A stretch of 64,000 bases of DNA, taken from NCBI RefSeq assembly GCF_001267405.1, contig NZ_CP012369.1:1452001-1516000 (forward strand). Direction: 5' to 3'. Positions 36,463 to 46,595 of this stretch are shown here, one piece after another; position 1 is the first letter of the stretch; each line of letters begins with the position of its first letter. This stretch comes from Moorella thermoacetica (GTDB lineage: Bacteria > Bacillota > DSM-521 > Neomoorellales > Neomoorellaceae). The notes beneath the pieces are model-generated. The model was not told the origin of the DNA. It was given only the letters and a program-made list of their open reading frames with translations, and searched no databases. The position numbers and the translations under genes are program-made.

Positions 36463-36978
36463 TTATTGGGAGTTATTACTTTGGGATGTATCGTCTTTGG
36501 AAATTAAAATGGTTATTGTTCCATTTTCCTCTGTCACTATATTACCAAGATCACCCTGTAACTTCTGTAAAGCAGTGTCGGGTACTTTATCAAGTTGCAA
36601 GTACCTGGATTTTTGATTTGTGTCGTTTATATAAGTATAACTTCCGCCCCACGGGTTCTTGGTCGGCCAGCGATCAAGGTAGGGTCCGTTCCAAGTATCC
36701 GGGGCACCACTCCAATTATTTTTGTCTACAAGGCCAGGATCTCGGCCCTGAGCTGTTGATGAAGGTGGCCAAACTCCCGTATCAGTATACGCGTTCAATA
36801 CCGCAGCTTTAATCGTCCGGTAATCTGCCTCGGCGGCCGCCACCTTGCTTTTATCGATGGAATTAAAGGCAACGGGGGCGATAATTGCCGCCAGGATGCC
36901 GATGATGGCAATAACAACTAACAGCTCGACCAGGGTGAAGCCTCGCTGGTCCCGCGCCTTTTTCAGTCTCTGCCACAT
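36463..36978 (-). CDS. pilA: Type IV major pilin (prepilin)
   Basis: A 171-residue prepilin. The cleavage site [18 protein letters not shown] with Glu at +5 sits near residue 13; the mature protein has the long hydrophobic helix, then a small C-terminal domain rich in Asn, Gly, Trp ([19 protein letters not shown]). The C-terminal half has WPPSS and a DDTSQSNN tail. It is a monocistron or first gene after pilC. The role as major pilin is inferred from length, helix and position. Confidence 0.85.
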   Translation of the reverse strand: MWQRLKKARDQRGFTLVELLVVIAIIGILAAIIAPVAFNSIDKSKVAAAEADYRTIKAAVLNAYTDTGVWPPSSTAQGRDPGLVDKNNWSGAPDTWNGPYLDRWPTKNPWGGSYTYINDTNQKSRYLQLDKVPDTALQKLQGDLGNIVTEENGTITILISKDDTSQSNNSQ

Positions 36979-37222
36979 AAATCAATCAACCTCCCTGATT
37001 TTTTGCCTGCGCTTTTTACTCTCCTGCAGCCAGCTCGCCGGGGAAACCTACAAGTAAATCACCCCCCTCTTACCCGTATCTTTATCCCCGCTCTCAAACG
37101 CCGCAGGATGCAGAGCTATCCTGGCACTCCTCGACATGGAACCGCCGGCCAGGGCATTGTCATGAGGGCAGGCTGCTAGAGTAGCCATCGTCAAAATGAG
37201 AAAAAAGATACCCCGGCGCCCT

Positions 37223-38431
37223 CTACTTTATGCCGCCCAGCATCTGAAAGTAGGGCAGAAAGACCGAAATCACGATCAGCCCTACTATGCCACCGAGGCC
37301 GACGATGAGGACGGGTTCTATCAGTGAGGCCAGGCGGCTTACGACCGCCTCCACCTCCAGCTCATAAAGGACTGCCACCCGCTCGAGCATAGCGTCCAGG
37401 GCTCCCGTTTCCTCGCCCACCGTAATCATTTCCACCATCATGGGAGGGAAGATCCCGCTCGCTTCCAGGGGAGCCGCCAGGCTCTGCCCGTCGCGTACGC
37501 TCTCGGCCGCCCGCTCCACCGCTCTGGCCACCACGGCGTTGCCCACGGTGCGCCGCACTACTTCCAGGGCCAGCAAAACGGGCACGCCGCTGTGCAGGAG
37601 GGTACCCAGGGTACGGCTGAAGCGGGCTAAAAGTGTCTTCTGATGTACGGGTCCGAAGATCGGCAAACGTAAAAGCAGGTGGTCGACCTGATACCGCCCG
37701 TCCGGACCCTGCCGCCAGCGGTAAAACCCGTAACCGGCGCCAGCCAGGAGAAGTACCAGGACAAACCACCAGCGCCGCAGTCCTTCACTCAACCCCAGGA
37801 TCATCCGCGTCGGCCAGGGCAGGGGAACCTGCAGGCTGTTTAACATCACCTGAAAGGAGGGCAGGACGTAGGTGAGGAGGAAGATAACCGCCCCCACCGC
37901 TACCAGGCTCACCACCGCCGGGTAGGTCAGGGCCGATTTGACCTTTTCCTCCACCTCATGCTCCCTTTCCAGGTGCCCGGCCAGGCGCTCCAGGGTCTCG
38001 TCCAGGGCGCCTCCCAGTTCACCGGCCTCGACGGTATGGATAACGATAGGGGGATAGACCCGGGGCTGCCGTCCCAGGGCCCGGTAAAAGGCCTCTCCGG
38101 ACTCCAGGTCCTGGAGGAGCACACCGATGCTTTCACGCAGGGAAGGATTTTCTACCTGCCGCTGTAAAACACGCAGGGCGGACATAATCGGCAGGCCGGC
38201 CCCCAGCATAGTCGCCAGTTGACGACAGAAGAGGGCCAGGTCGCGGCGGGATACCGGCCGGCGGAAGAGGCCCCGCCAGTCCAGGGCAGGCTTGACATCT
38301 ACCGGCCGTAAGGAAGTAATAAAGATCCCCTGCCGCCGCAGTTCCTGGATGGCCACTTCCTGGTTTTCCGCTTCTAGATTCCCGCTAACTGCATTCCCCC
38401 TGGCATCCCTTCCCCGGTAGGCAAAGTTCAT
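37223..38431 (-). CDS. pilC: Type IV pilus inner-membrane platform protein PilC
   Basis: A 402-residue GspF-family protein. It has two cytoplasmic helical repeats (DLALFCRQLATMLGAGLPI near 69 and LLARFSRTLGTLLHSGVPV near 270) and three main membrane helices. It ends ISVFLPYFQMLGGIK-like. I start at the ATG at 38429-38431 with GGAGGGG upstream, not 38464. It works between PilB/PilT motors and pilins. Confidence 0.92.
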   Translation of the reverse strand: MNFAYRGRDARGNAVSGNLEAENQEVAIQELRRQGIFITSLRPVDVKPALDWRGLFRRPVSRRDLALFCRQLATMLGAGLPIMSALRVLQRQVENPSLRESIGVLLQDLESGEAFYRALGRQPRVYPPIVIHTVEAGELGGALDETLERLAGHLEREHEVEEKVKSALTYPAVVSLVAVGAVIFLLTYVLPSFQVMLNSLQVPLPWPTRMILGLSEGLRRWWFVLVLLLAGAGYGFYRWRQGPDGRYQVDHLLLRLPIFGPVHQKTLLARFSRTLGTLLHSGVPVLLALEVVRRTVGNAVVARAVERAAESVRDGQSLAAPLEASGIFPPMMVEMITVGEETGALDAMLERVAVLYELEVEAVVSRLASLIEPVLIVGLGGIVGLIVISVFLPYFQMLGGIK

Positions 38432-38626
38432 GCTTCCCCTCCAAACATATAAATAAATAGCCACCGGTAGCAGGGAAAGGCAAAACTCTTCCCCGGCAGC
38501 CCGGCGGCCATGACTTGCGTCTGCAGGCCCGTGGCTTTGCGCCCCTGGCTTTCACCAGGTTTGCCCTTAACAAGGATATTTTTCTATTCGCCGCAAACCG
38601 CCAGAATCCTCCTTTAGCCGGTGTCC

Positions 38627-39646
38627 TTAACCAATATTTAAACCTTCCTCAAAAATTACTCCCCGGGTGATCAGTTGCCGCAGCGCCATCTCCATGGTCT
38701 GCATCCCGTAGCGGGCTCCGGTCTGCATAGTGGAAACGATTTGATGGGTTTTACCCTCGCGGATGAGATTCTTCACTGCCGGGGTGGCTATCAACACTTC
38801 TACAGCCGCCACCCGGCCCTTCCTGTCGGCCCGCGGTAAAAGCTGCTGGGTGATCACCCCTTCCAGGGTGTCGGCAAGCTGGATCCGTACCTGCCCCTGC
38901 TGGTGGGGCGGGAAAACGTCAATGATCCGATCCACACTCTGGACGGCACTGCTGGTGTGCAAAGTCGCCAGGACCAGGTGACCTGTTTCGGCAGCCGTAA
39001 TGGCCGTGGCGATGGTTTCCAGGTCGCGCATCTCCCCGACCAGGATAACGTCGGGGTCCTGACGCAGGGCGGCCCGCAGGGCGCTGGCAAAGGACCTGGT
39101 ATCAGAACCCACTTCCCGCTGGTTGACTATGCTGCGGCGGTGCTGGTGCAAGTACTCAATGGGGTCTTCCAGGGTGATGATGTGACAGCTCCGCTCCCGG
39201 TTGATTTTATCCACCATGGCCGCCAGGGTGGTGGATTTACCGCTGCCCGTCGGCCCCGTCACCAGGATCAGGCCGTGCTGTCTGCCCGCCAGTTCGGCCA
39301 CCACCGGCGGTAAACCCAGGGACTCCAGGCTGGGTATCTCCCTGGGGATAAGGCGGATGGCCGCCCCGACGCTCCCCCGCTGGTGAAAGACATTGACCCG
39401 GAAACGGCTTACACCGGGCAGGGAGTAAGCCAGATCGATTTCACCTTGCTCCTGAAATACCTCCCACTTATCGCCCACTATAGGCCGTACCAGGCGGGCT
39501 GTCATCTCCAAATCCAGGGGGTCCCACTGGCGCTGGACCTGGAGTTCGCCGTGCACCCGGAAAACCGGCGGTAGCCCAACAGAGATATGGACGTCGGAGG
39601 CACCGGCGGCGGCAGCCGCTACCAGGATTGTTTCGATATCGAGCAT
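38627..39646 (-). CDS. pilT: Pilus retraction ATPase PilT
   Basis: A 339-residue hexameric ATPase that retracts pili. Walker A is GPTGSGKSTTLAAM (about 128-141); Asp box, Walker B (DPDVILVGEMRDLETI) and His box (ETGHLVLATLHT) are all clear. The C-terminus has the AIRNLIREGKTHQI type motif here as AVKNLIREGK. It follows pilB by 13 bp. A second motor supports true twitching function. Confidence 0.94.
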   Translation of the reverse strand: MLDIETILVAAAAAGASDVHISVGLPPVFRVHGELQVQRQWDPLDLEMTARLVRPIVGDKWEVFQEQGEIDLAYSLPGVSRFRVNVFHQRGSVGAAIRLIPREIPSLESLGLPPVVAELAGRQHGLILVTGPTGSGKSTTLAAMVDKINRERSCHIITLEDPIEYLHQHRRSIVNQREVGSDTRSFASALRAALRQDPDVILVGEMRDLETIATAITAAETGHLVLATLHTSSAVQSVDRIIDVFPPHQQGQVRIQLADTLEGVITQQLLPRADRKGRVAAVEVLIATPAVKNLIREGKTHQIVSTMQTGARYGMQTMEMALRQLITRGVIFEEGLNIG

Positions 39647-39659
39647 CTTGACCCTCCCA

Positions 39660-41330
39660 TTACAAACCTCCCAGGGAAACGCGTAGGACCTCGCTCACCG
39701 TAGTGATCCCCTGGCGGGCTTTTTCCAAACCGTCGTCAATCAAAGGAACCATACCGCCGGCCACCGCTGCCTCCTTCAGGGCCGTAGCCGGCGCCTTGGC
39801 GGCTACCAGGCGCCGGAGTTCTTCATTCATGACCAGGACCTCCTGGATGGCCGTCCGGTTGGTGTAACCGGTATAATGGCAGTTTTCGCAACCCCGGCCG
39901 CGCCAGAGCCGTTCCGCGCCCGGCAACCAGGCCCTTTCCGGAGAGCCCGGCTCCGGCTCGTACATCTCCCGGCAATGGGGACAGATGCGGCGCACCAGGC
40001 GCTGGGCCACCACGCCAATAAGGGAGGAATTGACCAGGTAGCCTTCCACTCCCATATCCAGGAGGCGGGTTACGGCGCCGGCGGCGTCATTGGTGTGCAG
40101 GGTCGTTAAGACCAGGTGACCGGTAGTCGCCGCCCGGACGGCGATATCGGCCGTCTCCCGGTCGCGAATCTCCCCGACCATAATGATATCCGGGTCCTGA
40201 CGCAGGATGGAACGCAGCCCTGAAGCAAAGGTCAGGCCGGCCTTGGGGTTAACCCGCACCTGATTGATGCCGGGCAGCAGGTATTCTACCGGATCCTCAA
40301 TGGTAATGATATTTTTTTCCGGCGAGCTTAAAATGTTAAGAGTAGCATAAAGGGTCGTCGTCTTACCGCTGCCCGTGGGACCGGTAATGAGGAGCATGCC
40401 GTAGGAACTGTGGATGAGACTCTCAAAGCGTTCTTTTATGGCCGGCAAAAATCCCAGGTCGTCCAGGGGCAGGAGCATGGCCTCCTGGTCCAGGAGGCGC
40501 AGGACGATCTTTTCGCCGTAAACAGTAGGCAGGCTGGAAACCCTGAGGTCGACACTGCGTTTACCCAGGGTAAACTGAAAACGGCCGTCCTGGGGCAAGC
40601 GTTTTTCGGCGATGTCCATGCCGGCCATGATCTTGATCCTGGAGATCAGGCTACTTAAAACCCCCAGGGGCAGGCGGGTCAACTCCCGCAGCAGGCCGTC
40701 TACCCGCAGGCGCACCCGGACCTCCCCCTCCTGGGGCTCTATATGGATGTCGCTGGCCCGGGTCTGGATGGCCTGCTGGATAAAACTGTTGACCAGGCGC
40801 ACAGCCGGCGCGCCTTCCGTGCCGCCGGCGCGCCCGCCAGATTCCGCGGCGGCGACGGCTGCCGCTACTTCGCTCATGCTCGTAACGGGTTCCCGTTGCC
40901 AGAACCGGCTTAAAGCTGCCTCGATTTCCTTCTCGGCGGCTATAGCCGGCATAATCTCCTTGCCGGTGACCAGGCGCAGGTCGTCCAGGGCCACGAGGTT
41001 CAGGGGATCGGCCATGGCCACCAGGAGGCGGTTGCCGTCCAGGCGGATGGGGATGGCCTGGTAGCGCCGGGCCAGGCCTTCCGGCACCAGGCGGACCACC
41101 TCCGGATCCAGGTGGTAGTCAGCCAGGACCACCTTGGGGATCCCCAGCTGGAACTCCAGGACCTCCAGCATGCTGGCCTCGGTGATAAATCCCAGGCGGA
41201 TTAAAACCTTACCCAGGCGCTCCCCGCTGCGTTTCTGTTCCTGCAGGGCCTGTTCCAGCTGGGCCGGGGTAAGCATCCCGGCTTCGATCAACAGGTCCCC
41301 CAGTCGTCGTCGACTATCCATATGACTCAC
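39660..41330 (-). CDS. pilB: Pilus extension ATPase PilB
   Basis: A 556-residue GspE-family ATPase for pilin polymerisation. An N-terminal GspE_N-like region is followed by the ATPase core with Walker A GPTGSGKTTTLYATL, DPDIIMVGEIRDRETAD and GHLVLTTLHTNDA. A zinc-binding tetracysteine lies near 455-490 (CPHC and CENC). It overlaps aroB by 4 bp, linking pilus and shikimate genes in one transcript. Positions are approximate. Confidence 0.93.
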   Translation of the reverse strand: MSHMDSRRRLGDLLIEAGMLTPAQLEQALQEQKRSGERLGKVLIRLGFITEASMLEVLEFQLGIPKVVLADYHLDPEVVRLVPEGLARRYQAIPIRLDGNRLLVAMADPLNLVALDDLRLVTGKEIMPAIAAEKEIEAALSRFWQREPVTSMSEVAAAVAAAESGGRAGGTEGAPAVRLVNSFIQQAIQTRASDIHIEPQEGEVRVRLRVDGLLRELTRLPLGVLSSLISRIKIMAGMDIAEKRLPQDGRFQFTLGKRSVDLRVSSLPTVYGEKIVLRLLDQEAMLLPLDDLGFLPAIKERFESLIHSSYGMLLITGPTGSGKTTTLYATLNILSSPEKNIITIEDPVEYLLPGINQVRVNPKAGLTFASGLRSILRQDPDIIMVGEIRDRETADIAVRAATTGHLVLTTLHTNDAAGAVTRLLDMGVEGYLVNSSLIGVVAQRLVRRICPHCREMYEPEPGSPERAWLPGAERLWRGRGCENCHYTGYTNRTAIQEVLVMNEELRRLVAAKAPATALKEAAVAGGMVPLIDDGLEKARQGITTVSEVLRVSLGGL

Positions 41331-42421
41331 CCCTCCGCTGCCGCACCGTTTTCAACCACCGCCGCGATTTCCTCGATACTGACGGGGACAAGACGCACCC
41401 GGCCCAGGCTTTCCGGCAGGACCATCCGCAGCTGGCCCTGGCGGATCTTTTTGTCGTGGCCCAGGGCCGCCCGGAAGGTTGCCGGATCGAGGTCCGGCAG
41501 GGTCACCGGCAGGCCGGCCCTTGCTAAAAGGCGCACCAGCCGCCCGGTCTCTTCCATAGAAAACATACCCCGCCGGACGGCCAGGCGGGCGGCGGCCACC
41601 ATACCCATGGCCACCGCCTCACCGTGGCGGTAGGCGGTAAAACCGGTAACGGCCTCAACGGCATGACCGACTGTATGCCCGAAGTTCAGGACGGCCCGCA
41701 GGCCGCTTTCCCGCTCGTCCCTGGCCACCACCGCCGCCTTCATGGCGCAGCTACGCAGGACGATGGTTTCCAGGACTTCCTTATCCCCGGCCAGGGCTCC
41801 CTCCAGGTGCTCTTCTAAATAAGCAAAAAAGCTGGCGTCGCCGATTACCCCGTACTTGATGACCTCAGCCAGGCCGGCCCGGATCTCCCGCGGCGGCAGG
41901 GTGGTCAGGGTATCCAGATCGGCGATAACGGCCAGCGGCTGGTAAAAGGCGCCGATGAGGTTTTTGCCGCCGGGGTGGTTGACGGCCACCTTGCCGCCGA
42001 CGCTGGAATCCACCTGGGCCAGGAGGGTGGTGGGCACCTGGATGAAAGGAACCCCCCGCAGCCAGGTGGCGGCTATAAACCCGGAGACATCGCCCACCAC
42101 TCCGCCGCCCAGGGCGATGACGGCGGCCTGGCGCTCGATCCCGGCGGCCAGGGCGGAGTCGTAGAGGCTAGCTGCCACCTGAAGGGTTTTGGCCTCTTCT
42201 CCATCGGGTACCAGGGCCAGGTGGGGGTTAAAGCCTCCGGCCTTCAGGCTGGATTCCAGCACAGGCCAGTAGAGCCCGGCCACAGTGGCATTGCTTACCA
42301 CCAGGCAGGGGGCTGCCAGATTAAGATTACGCAAGATGGAACCTGCCACCGGCAGCAATCCGGAGCCGCAGTGGATTTTATAAGTTCGCTCGCCCAGGTC
42401 TACGTTAAGCTCTCCAGCCAC
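41327..42421 (-). CDS. aroB: 3-dehydroquinate synthase
   Basis: A 364-residue NAD- and metal-dependent enzyme that cyclises DAHP to 3-dehydroquinate. It contains the family blocks ALGGGVVGDVSGFIAATWLRG, PTTLLAQVDSSVGGKVAVNH and the metal-binding LNFGHTVGHAVEA and HGEAVAMGM, each read partly. It overlaps aroK by 22 bp. Standard length. Confidence 0.96.
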   Translation of the reverse strand: MAGELNVDLGERTYKIHCGSGLLPVAGSILRNLNLAAPCLVVSNATVAGLYWPVLESSLKAGGFNPHLALVPDGEEAKTLQVAASLYDSALAAGIERQAAVIALGGGVVGDVSGFIAATWLRGVPFIQVPTTLLAQVDSSVGGKVAVNHPGGKNLIGAFYQPLAVIADLDTLTTLPPREIRAGLAEVIKYGVIGDASFFAYLEEHLEGALAGDKEVLETIVLRSCAMKAAVVARDERESGLRAVLNFGHTVGHAVEAVTGFTAYRHGEAVAMGMVAAARLAVRRGMFSMEETGRLVRLLARAGLPVTLPDLDPATFRAALGHDKKIRQGQLRMVLPESLGRVRLVPVSIEEIAAVVENGAAAEG

Positions 42422-42921
42422 GCCTTTAAAGCCTCCTTTATTTCCCGCGCCACGGCGGCCGCCTCCTTACCGTCGGTATCGATATAGATATCAGCGAAGG
42501 CATAATAGGGCTCCCGGCGCCGGAGGAGGGCGGCGATGTCCCGTGGTTCCCGCCCCTGGAGTAGGGGACGGCTGTCGTCCAGCCCGGCCCGTTTGAGGGC
42601 CGTCTCCGGCCGCACCTGAAGCCAGACGACCTTGTTGCCCTCCCGCAGCAACTTGACGTTGACCCCGCAAAGGACCGCCCCCCCGCCGGTGGCAATAACT
42701 GCCTGCCGGGCGGTCGCCACCCGGGCGACGGCTTCTTTTTCTACTTCCCGGAAAAACTCCTCCCCTTCCCGGGCAAAGATCTCTTTTACGGGCAGGCCCA
42801 AGCGTTCCTCAACCATGGTATCGGTGTCCAGGAAGCTCCACCCCAGATCCCGGGCCAGGAGCCGGCCGACGGTCGTCTTACCGCTGCCCATAAAACCGAT
42901 CAGGACGATGTTCCCCGGCAT
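42400..42921 (-). CDS. aroK: Shikimate kinase
   Basis: A 173-residue P-loop kinase. NIVLIGFMGSGKTTVGRLLA is the Walker A; FLDTDTMVEERLG carries the shikimate-binding aspartate; IATGGGAVLCG and RPLLQGREPRDIAALLRRREPYY complete the pattern in part. It phosphorylates shikimate at the 3-position. It follows aroC by 50 bp and overlaps aroB. Confidence 0.95.
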   Translation of the reverse strand: MPGNIVLIGFMGSGKTTVGRLLARDLGWSFLDTDTMVEERLGLPVKEIFAREGEEFFREVEKEAVARVATARQAVIATGGGAVLCGVNVKLLREGNKVVWLQVRPETALKRAGLDDSRPLLQGREPRDIAALLRRREPYYAFADIYIDTDGKEAAAVAREIKEALKAWLESLT

Positions 42922-42973
42922 CCTTCCTCACCCCTTCTGTTAGCAAGAAATGTCAATTCAATTGAATTCAGTC

Positions 42974-44125
42974 TCAAATTTCCTGCAGGTACTGCCGGTA
43001 GGCAGCCAGGCGTTCCTGGATGACCGGTAAATAGTTGCCCCCGAATTGTTCCAGTATAGCCCCGGCCAGGACCCAGGCCACCGCTGCCGCGGCTACCACC
43101 GCCGCCGCCGGAACGGCGCAGACATCGGAACGCTCGATGCTGGCTGTCGCCGGTTGTTTGGTGACCAAATCGACGCTGGGCAGTGGGTGCATTAGGGTGG
43201 GAATGGGTTTCATGGCTGCTCGCAGGACGAGGGTTTCGCCATTGGTCAGGCCGCCTTCCAGGCCGCCGGCCCGGTTGGTAGGATGATAGAAGCCCTGCCC
43301 CTTGCGGTAGGCAATGGCGTCGTGGGCCCGGCTCCCCGGCAGGGCAGCCACCCTGAAGCCGGCGCCGATCTCAACTCCTTTGATGGCCGGGATGCTCATG
43401 AGCGCCTGGGCCAGGCGGCCGTCCAGGCGCCGGTCCCAGTGGACATGACTGCCCAGGCCGGCAGGAACGCCCCGGGCCAGGACCTCGACTACCCCTCCCA
43501 GGGTATCTCCCTGCTGTCGTGCTTCTTCAATGGCCGCCACCATGGCCCGGCCCGCTTCCGGGTCAGCGCAGTAGACCGGTGACTCGACGGCCCGGCAGGC
43601 GGCCTCCCAATCCACCTGCTCCCGGACCTCTACGGGCCCGATCCGCACGACGTGGAAGGCCAGTTCAATGGCTAATTCTTTGAGCAGCACTGCCGCCACC
43701 GCCCCGGCGGCCACCCTGGCCGCCGTTTCCCGGGCGCTGGCCCGCTCCAGGATATTGCGCAGGTCCGCCTGGTGGTATTTCAATCCTCCCGCCAGGTCGG
43801 CATGTCCCGGCCGCGGTCGGGTTACTACCCGGGCGGCCCTGGCTTCCGGTCCCGGGGCCATGATCTCCTGCCAGTTCTCCCAGTCCCGGTTGGCGATGAA
43901 GAGGGCTATAGGACTGCCCAGGGTCAGGCCACCGCGCACCCCGGCCAGGATCTCGGCCTGATCCCGTTCAATGGCCATGCGGCCGCCGCGGCCATATCCC
44001 CCCTGGCGGCGGGTCAGCCAGGTATTTATGTCTCCATCTGTCAGGGGCACCCCGGCCGGCAGCCCTTCGACAATGACGCTCAGGCCCCGGCCGTGGGATT
44101 CCCCGGCAGTCAGATAGCGCAGCAT
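42974..44125 (-). CDS. aroC: Chorismate synthase
   Basis: A 383-residue FMN-dependent enzyme for the last shikimate-pathway step. It begins [21 protein letters not shown] and contains [30 protein letters not shown] and [17 protein letters not shown], all family signatures. The C-terminal region has [14 protein letters not shown]. Length is standard. It is preceded by aroE. Confidence 0.96.
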   Translation of the reverse strand: MLRYLTAGESHGRGLSVIVEGLPAGVPLTDGDINTWLTRRQGGYGRGGRMAIERDQAEILAGVRGGLTLGSPIALFIANRDWENWQEIMAPGPEARAARVVTRPRPGHADLAGGLKYHQADLRNILERASARETAARVAAGAVAAVLLKELAIELAFHVVRIGPVEVREQVDWEAACRAVESPVYCADPEAGRAMVAAIEEARQQGDTLGGVVEVLARGVPAGLGSHVHWDRRLDGRLAQALMSIPAIKGVEIGAGFRVAALPGSRAHDAIAYRKGQGFYHPTNRAGGLEGGLTNGETLVLRAAMKPIPTLMHPLPSVDLVTKQPATASIERSDVCAVPAAAVVAAAAVAWVLAGAILEQFGGNYLPVIQERLAAYRQYLQEI

Positions 44126-44149
44126 ATGTATCCATCCTTTCTCAAGCTT

Positions 44150-45037
44150 TCACCGGCCGGCAGCAGGCCCGCCTGAACTCGCCCCCATGGCCTCCCGGAG
44201 GACCCTGTCCATGACTGCTACCGGGGCTTCGCGGCCCGTCCAGAGAGTAAAGGCCGCGGCCCCCTGGTAGAGGAGCATATCCAGGCCGGAGATCACCCGG
44301 CAGCCCCGGCGCCGGGCACCTGCCAGGAATTTGGTTTCCAGGGGGTTGTAAACCAGGTCGTAGACCCATTGTCCGGGCCGGAACCAGTCCGGTGGCAGCG
44401 GCGTTTCTTCGACCCGGGGCCACATACCCAGGCTGGTGGTATTGAGTACCAGGTCGGCGGCCTCCACTTCGGACCGCATCCCGGCATCTCCCAGCCGGTA
44501 AACTACGGGCGCCGGCAGGCCGGCTCCTGCCAGGGCACCGGCCAGTTCCGTGGCCCGTTCCGGGGTCCGGTTGGCCAGGACCAGGCTCCCACAGCCGGCC
44601 GTCGCCAGGGCGAAGGCCACCGCCCTGGCGGCGCCACCTGCACCCAGGATTACTGCCCTCTTCCCGGCCGGGTCAAAACCGGCCTCCTCCAGGGAACGCA
44701 AAAAACCGCTGCCGTCGGTGTTGTAGCCTTTCAGGCACCGGTCCTCATTGACGATAGTATTCACGGCCCCGATCCTGGCTGCTACCGGGTCGACTGCATC
44801 CAGGTAGGGGATTATCGCTTCCTTATGGGGTACGGTGACGTTGGCCCCGCGGAAACCCAGGGCCTTTAATCCGGCCAGGGCGGCAGCTAAATCACCCGGT
44901 TTAACATCAAAGGCCAGGTAGACCAGGTTCTGGCCGCCGGCCGCAAAGGCGGCATTATGCATAAGAGGCGAAAGGGAGTGTTGCACCGGGTGTCCCAGGA
45001 GGGCAACCAGCCCGGTGGAAGCTTTAACCTGTATCAT
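44150..45037 (-). CDS. aroE: Shikimate dehydrogenase
   Basis: A 295-residue NADPH-dependent dehydrogenase. HSLSPLMHNAAF and NVTVPHKEAIIPYLD hold the shikimate site; GAGGAARAVAFALA is the nucleotide motif; NTTSLGMWP is also present. I start at the ATG at 45035-45037 (MIQVKASTG), which has AGGA upstream; an ATG 15 nt earlier is possible. It lies ahead of aroC. Confidence 0.94.
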   Translation of the reverse strand: MIQVKASTGLVALLGHPVQHSLSPLMHNAAFAAGGQNLVYLAFDVKPGDLAAALAGLKALGFRGANVTVPHKEAIIPYLDAVDPVAARIGAVNTIVNEDRCLKGYNTDGSGFLRSLEEAGFDPAGKRAVILGAGGAARAVAFALATAGCGSLVLANRTPERATELAGALAGAGLPAPVVYRLGDAGMRSEVEAADLVLNTTSLGMWPRVEETPLPPDWFRPGQWVYDLVYNPLETKFLAGARRRGCRVISGLDMLLYQGAAAFTLWTGREAPVAVMDRVLREAMGASSGGPAAGR

Positions 45038-45052
45038 CTGCCATCCTACCAT

Positions 45053-45156
45053 CCTTTATTGAAGTTCGCCTCGCACCCGGGTTGTTACTCCCGGGCCGGG
45101 GAAGTCCTTATTTTGCCGTGGGGGCACACGCAGGGGTATGGTGCCCCCGGTTATGC
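45053..45156. other. Intergenic region with two hairpins
   Basis: Between yqeG and aroE lie a CCCGGG...CCCGGG hairpin near 45076-45095 and GGGGGCAC...GTGCCCCC near 45119-45148. Neither has a clear U-run in the direction of transcription, so they are RNA hairpins of unknown role rather than proven terminators. Confidence 0.4.
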
Positions 45157-45678
45157 CTACGGGCGTTTATCGTAGCCGCTTAAATCGGCAACCGGTAGGT
45201 GCCGGGTGAATAACCTCTCCACATGGCGCATCATTCTGGTGCCGATAAACTCGCGGCTGTTGATGGGCATCACCAGCACCGTATATAAGCCCAGGCGGTT
45301 GCCCCCCAGGATATCGGTAAAGACCTGGTCGCCAATGACGGCGGTACTGCCGGCCTCTGTCTCCATGACGGCCATGGCCTGGCGAAAGGCCCGGCGCCGG
45401 GGCTTTCCCGCCCGGGAAATCCCTGGTATCCCCAGGGCATCAGCCACTTTCTTCACCCGGCCACTGCGATTATTTGAGACCAGGCAGGCCCTGATGCCCT
45501 CCTCCTTTAAATCCGCAAACCAGCGGCGTACTCCCCGGTCCAGGGTGGCCCGGCCCCATTCAGTGACTGTATTATCCAGGTCAATAATCAAGCCCCGGAT
45601 GCCCCTGGCTTTTAAATGGGCCAGGGGTATATCGCACAGGGAACGCACATAGAGATCCGGTTGGAGAAGTCTGATCAT
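45157..45678 (-). CDS. YqeG family HAD IIIA-type phosphatase
   Basis: A 173-residue HAD phosphatase. Motif I is LIIDLDNTVTEWG, motif II LVSNNRSGR, motif III KPRRRAF and motif IV IGDQVFTDILGGNRLG. YqeG proteins usually sit with aroE and yqeH in Firmicutes, as here with aroE. The natural substrate is unknown. A hydrophobic-basic C-terminal helix, REFIGTRMMRHVERL, is normal for the family. Confidence 0.92.
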   Translation of the reverse strand: MIRLLQPDLYVRSLCDIPLAHLKARGIRGLIIDLDNTVTEWGRATLDRGVRRWFADLKEEGIRACLVSNNRSGRVKKVADALGIPGISRAGKPRRRAFRQAMAVMETEAGSTAVIGDQVFTDILGGNRLGLYTVLVMPINSREFIGTRMMRHVERLFTRHLPVADLSGYDKRP

Positions 45679-45753
45679 TGTTCACCCCAATTACAGGAAC
45701 TTAAAGGTTATTATACCATAAAAAGCAGGTCACCTGCGCCTGCCGGGTAAAAA

Positions 45754-46527
45754 TCATCCCGTACCCGGAGAGTCTTCAGACTTACTTTTCCCCGTCTCCT
45801 CAAGGCCAATGCGGGGGCAGAGCCCGGCCAGAGGGCAGCTTAAGCAGGCAGGCGCTTTTTTCAGGCAGATACGGTTGGCCAGACCGTCAATCAGGGCGTG
45901 GTACTCATTGTAAAGACGGTTATCCCGGGGCAGGTGGACCATAAAGAAGTCCTGCATATCCTGGTAGGAAGCCCTGGCCCCGAAGAATCCCAGGCGGGAA
46001 AAGACCCGGCGGGTGTAGGCGTCCATGACCATGATCGGATAGTTACCGGCATAGCAAAGGATGGCATCGGCCGTTTCCGGGCCAATACCAAAAACGCCCA
46101 GGACCTCGGGCCGTAATTCTTCCAAGGGCCGGGCAAACATGGCCTCCAGGGAGCCGTTGTACCGTTCCTGGAGGTAATTCATAAAGGCCTTGAGCTTTTT
46201 CGCCTTCACCCGGTAGTAACCGGTCGGCCGGATATGAGGTTCCAGCTCTTCTATTGTGGCCCTGGCCATGGCCTCAGGGGAAAGGAGCCCGGCGGCCTTG
46301 AGGTTGGCAATGGCCTTTTCTACATTTTTCCAGGCTACATTCTGGGTGAGGATGGCCCCGACAATAACCTCGAAGGGCGTCTCGGCCGGCCACCAGTGCC
46401 GGGGACCAAAATACCGGTAGAGGCGGTTAAATATCTCCATCAGCCGGGCTGTCGTCCCTCCTGGTACGTCCGGCCCGGCCGTTTGCGGGCCGCCAGGGCC
46501 ACCGGCGGCCTTTTTTTCCTGCTGCAA
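45754..46527 (-). CDS. HhH-GPD base excision DNA glycosylase with a [4Fe-4S] cluster (endonuclease III-like)
   Basis: A 257-residue DNA glycosylase. The core has LTQNVAWKNVEKAI and the helix-hairpin-helix VFGIGPETADAILCYA with the catalytic aspartate in VMDAYTRR. The usual endonuclease III lysine in the hairpin region is absent, which suggests a monofunctional glycosylase. The cysteine set C-x6-C-x2-C-x5-C is at the C-terminus. A low-complexity N-terminal tail (about 30 aa) may be untranslated if MEIFNRL is the start. Confidence 0.85.
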   Translation of the reverse strand: MQQEKKAAGGPGGPQTAGPDVPGGTTARLMEIFNRLYRYFGPRHWWPAETPFEVIVGAILTQNVAWKNVEKAIANLKAAGLLSPEAMARATIEELEPHIRPTGYYRVKAKKLKAFMNYLQERYNGSLEAMFARPLEELRPEVLGVFGIGPETADAILCYAGNYPIMVMDAYTRRVFSRLGFFGARASYQDMQDFFMVHLPRDNRLYNEYHALIDGLANRICLKKAPACLSCPLAGLCPRIGLEETGKSKSEDSPGTG

Positions 46528-46595
46528 ACCCTGTGCACCCTTCCCTTCTAGTGGGTCTAACCTTCGTAAAACAAGGAGCTTTTATCCCCAGGCTA

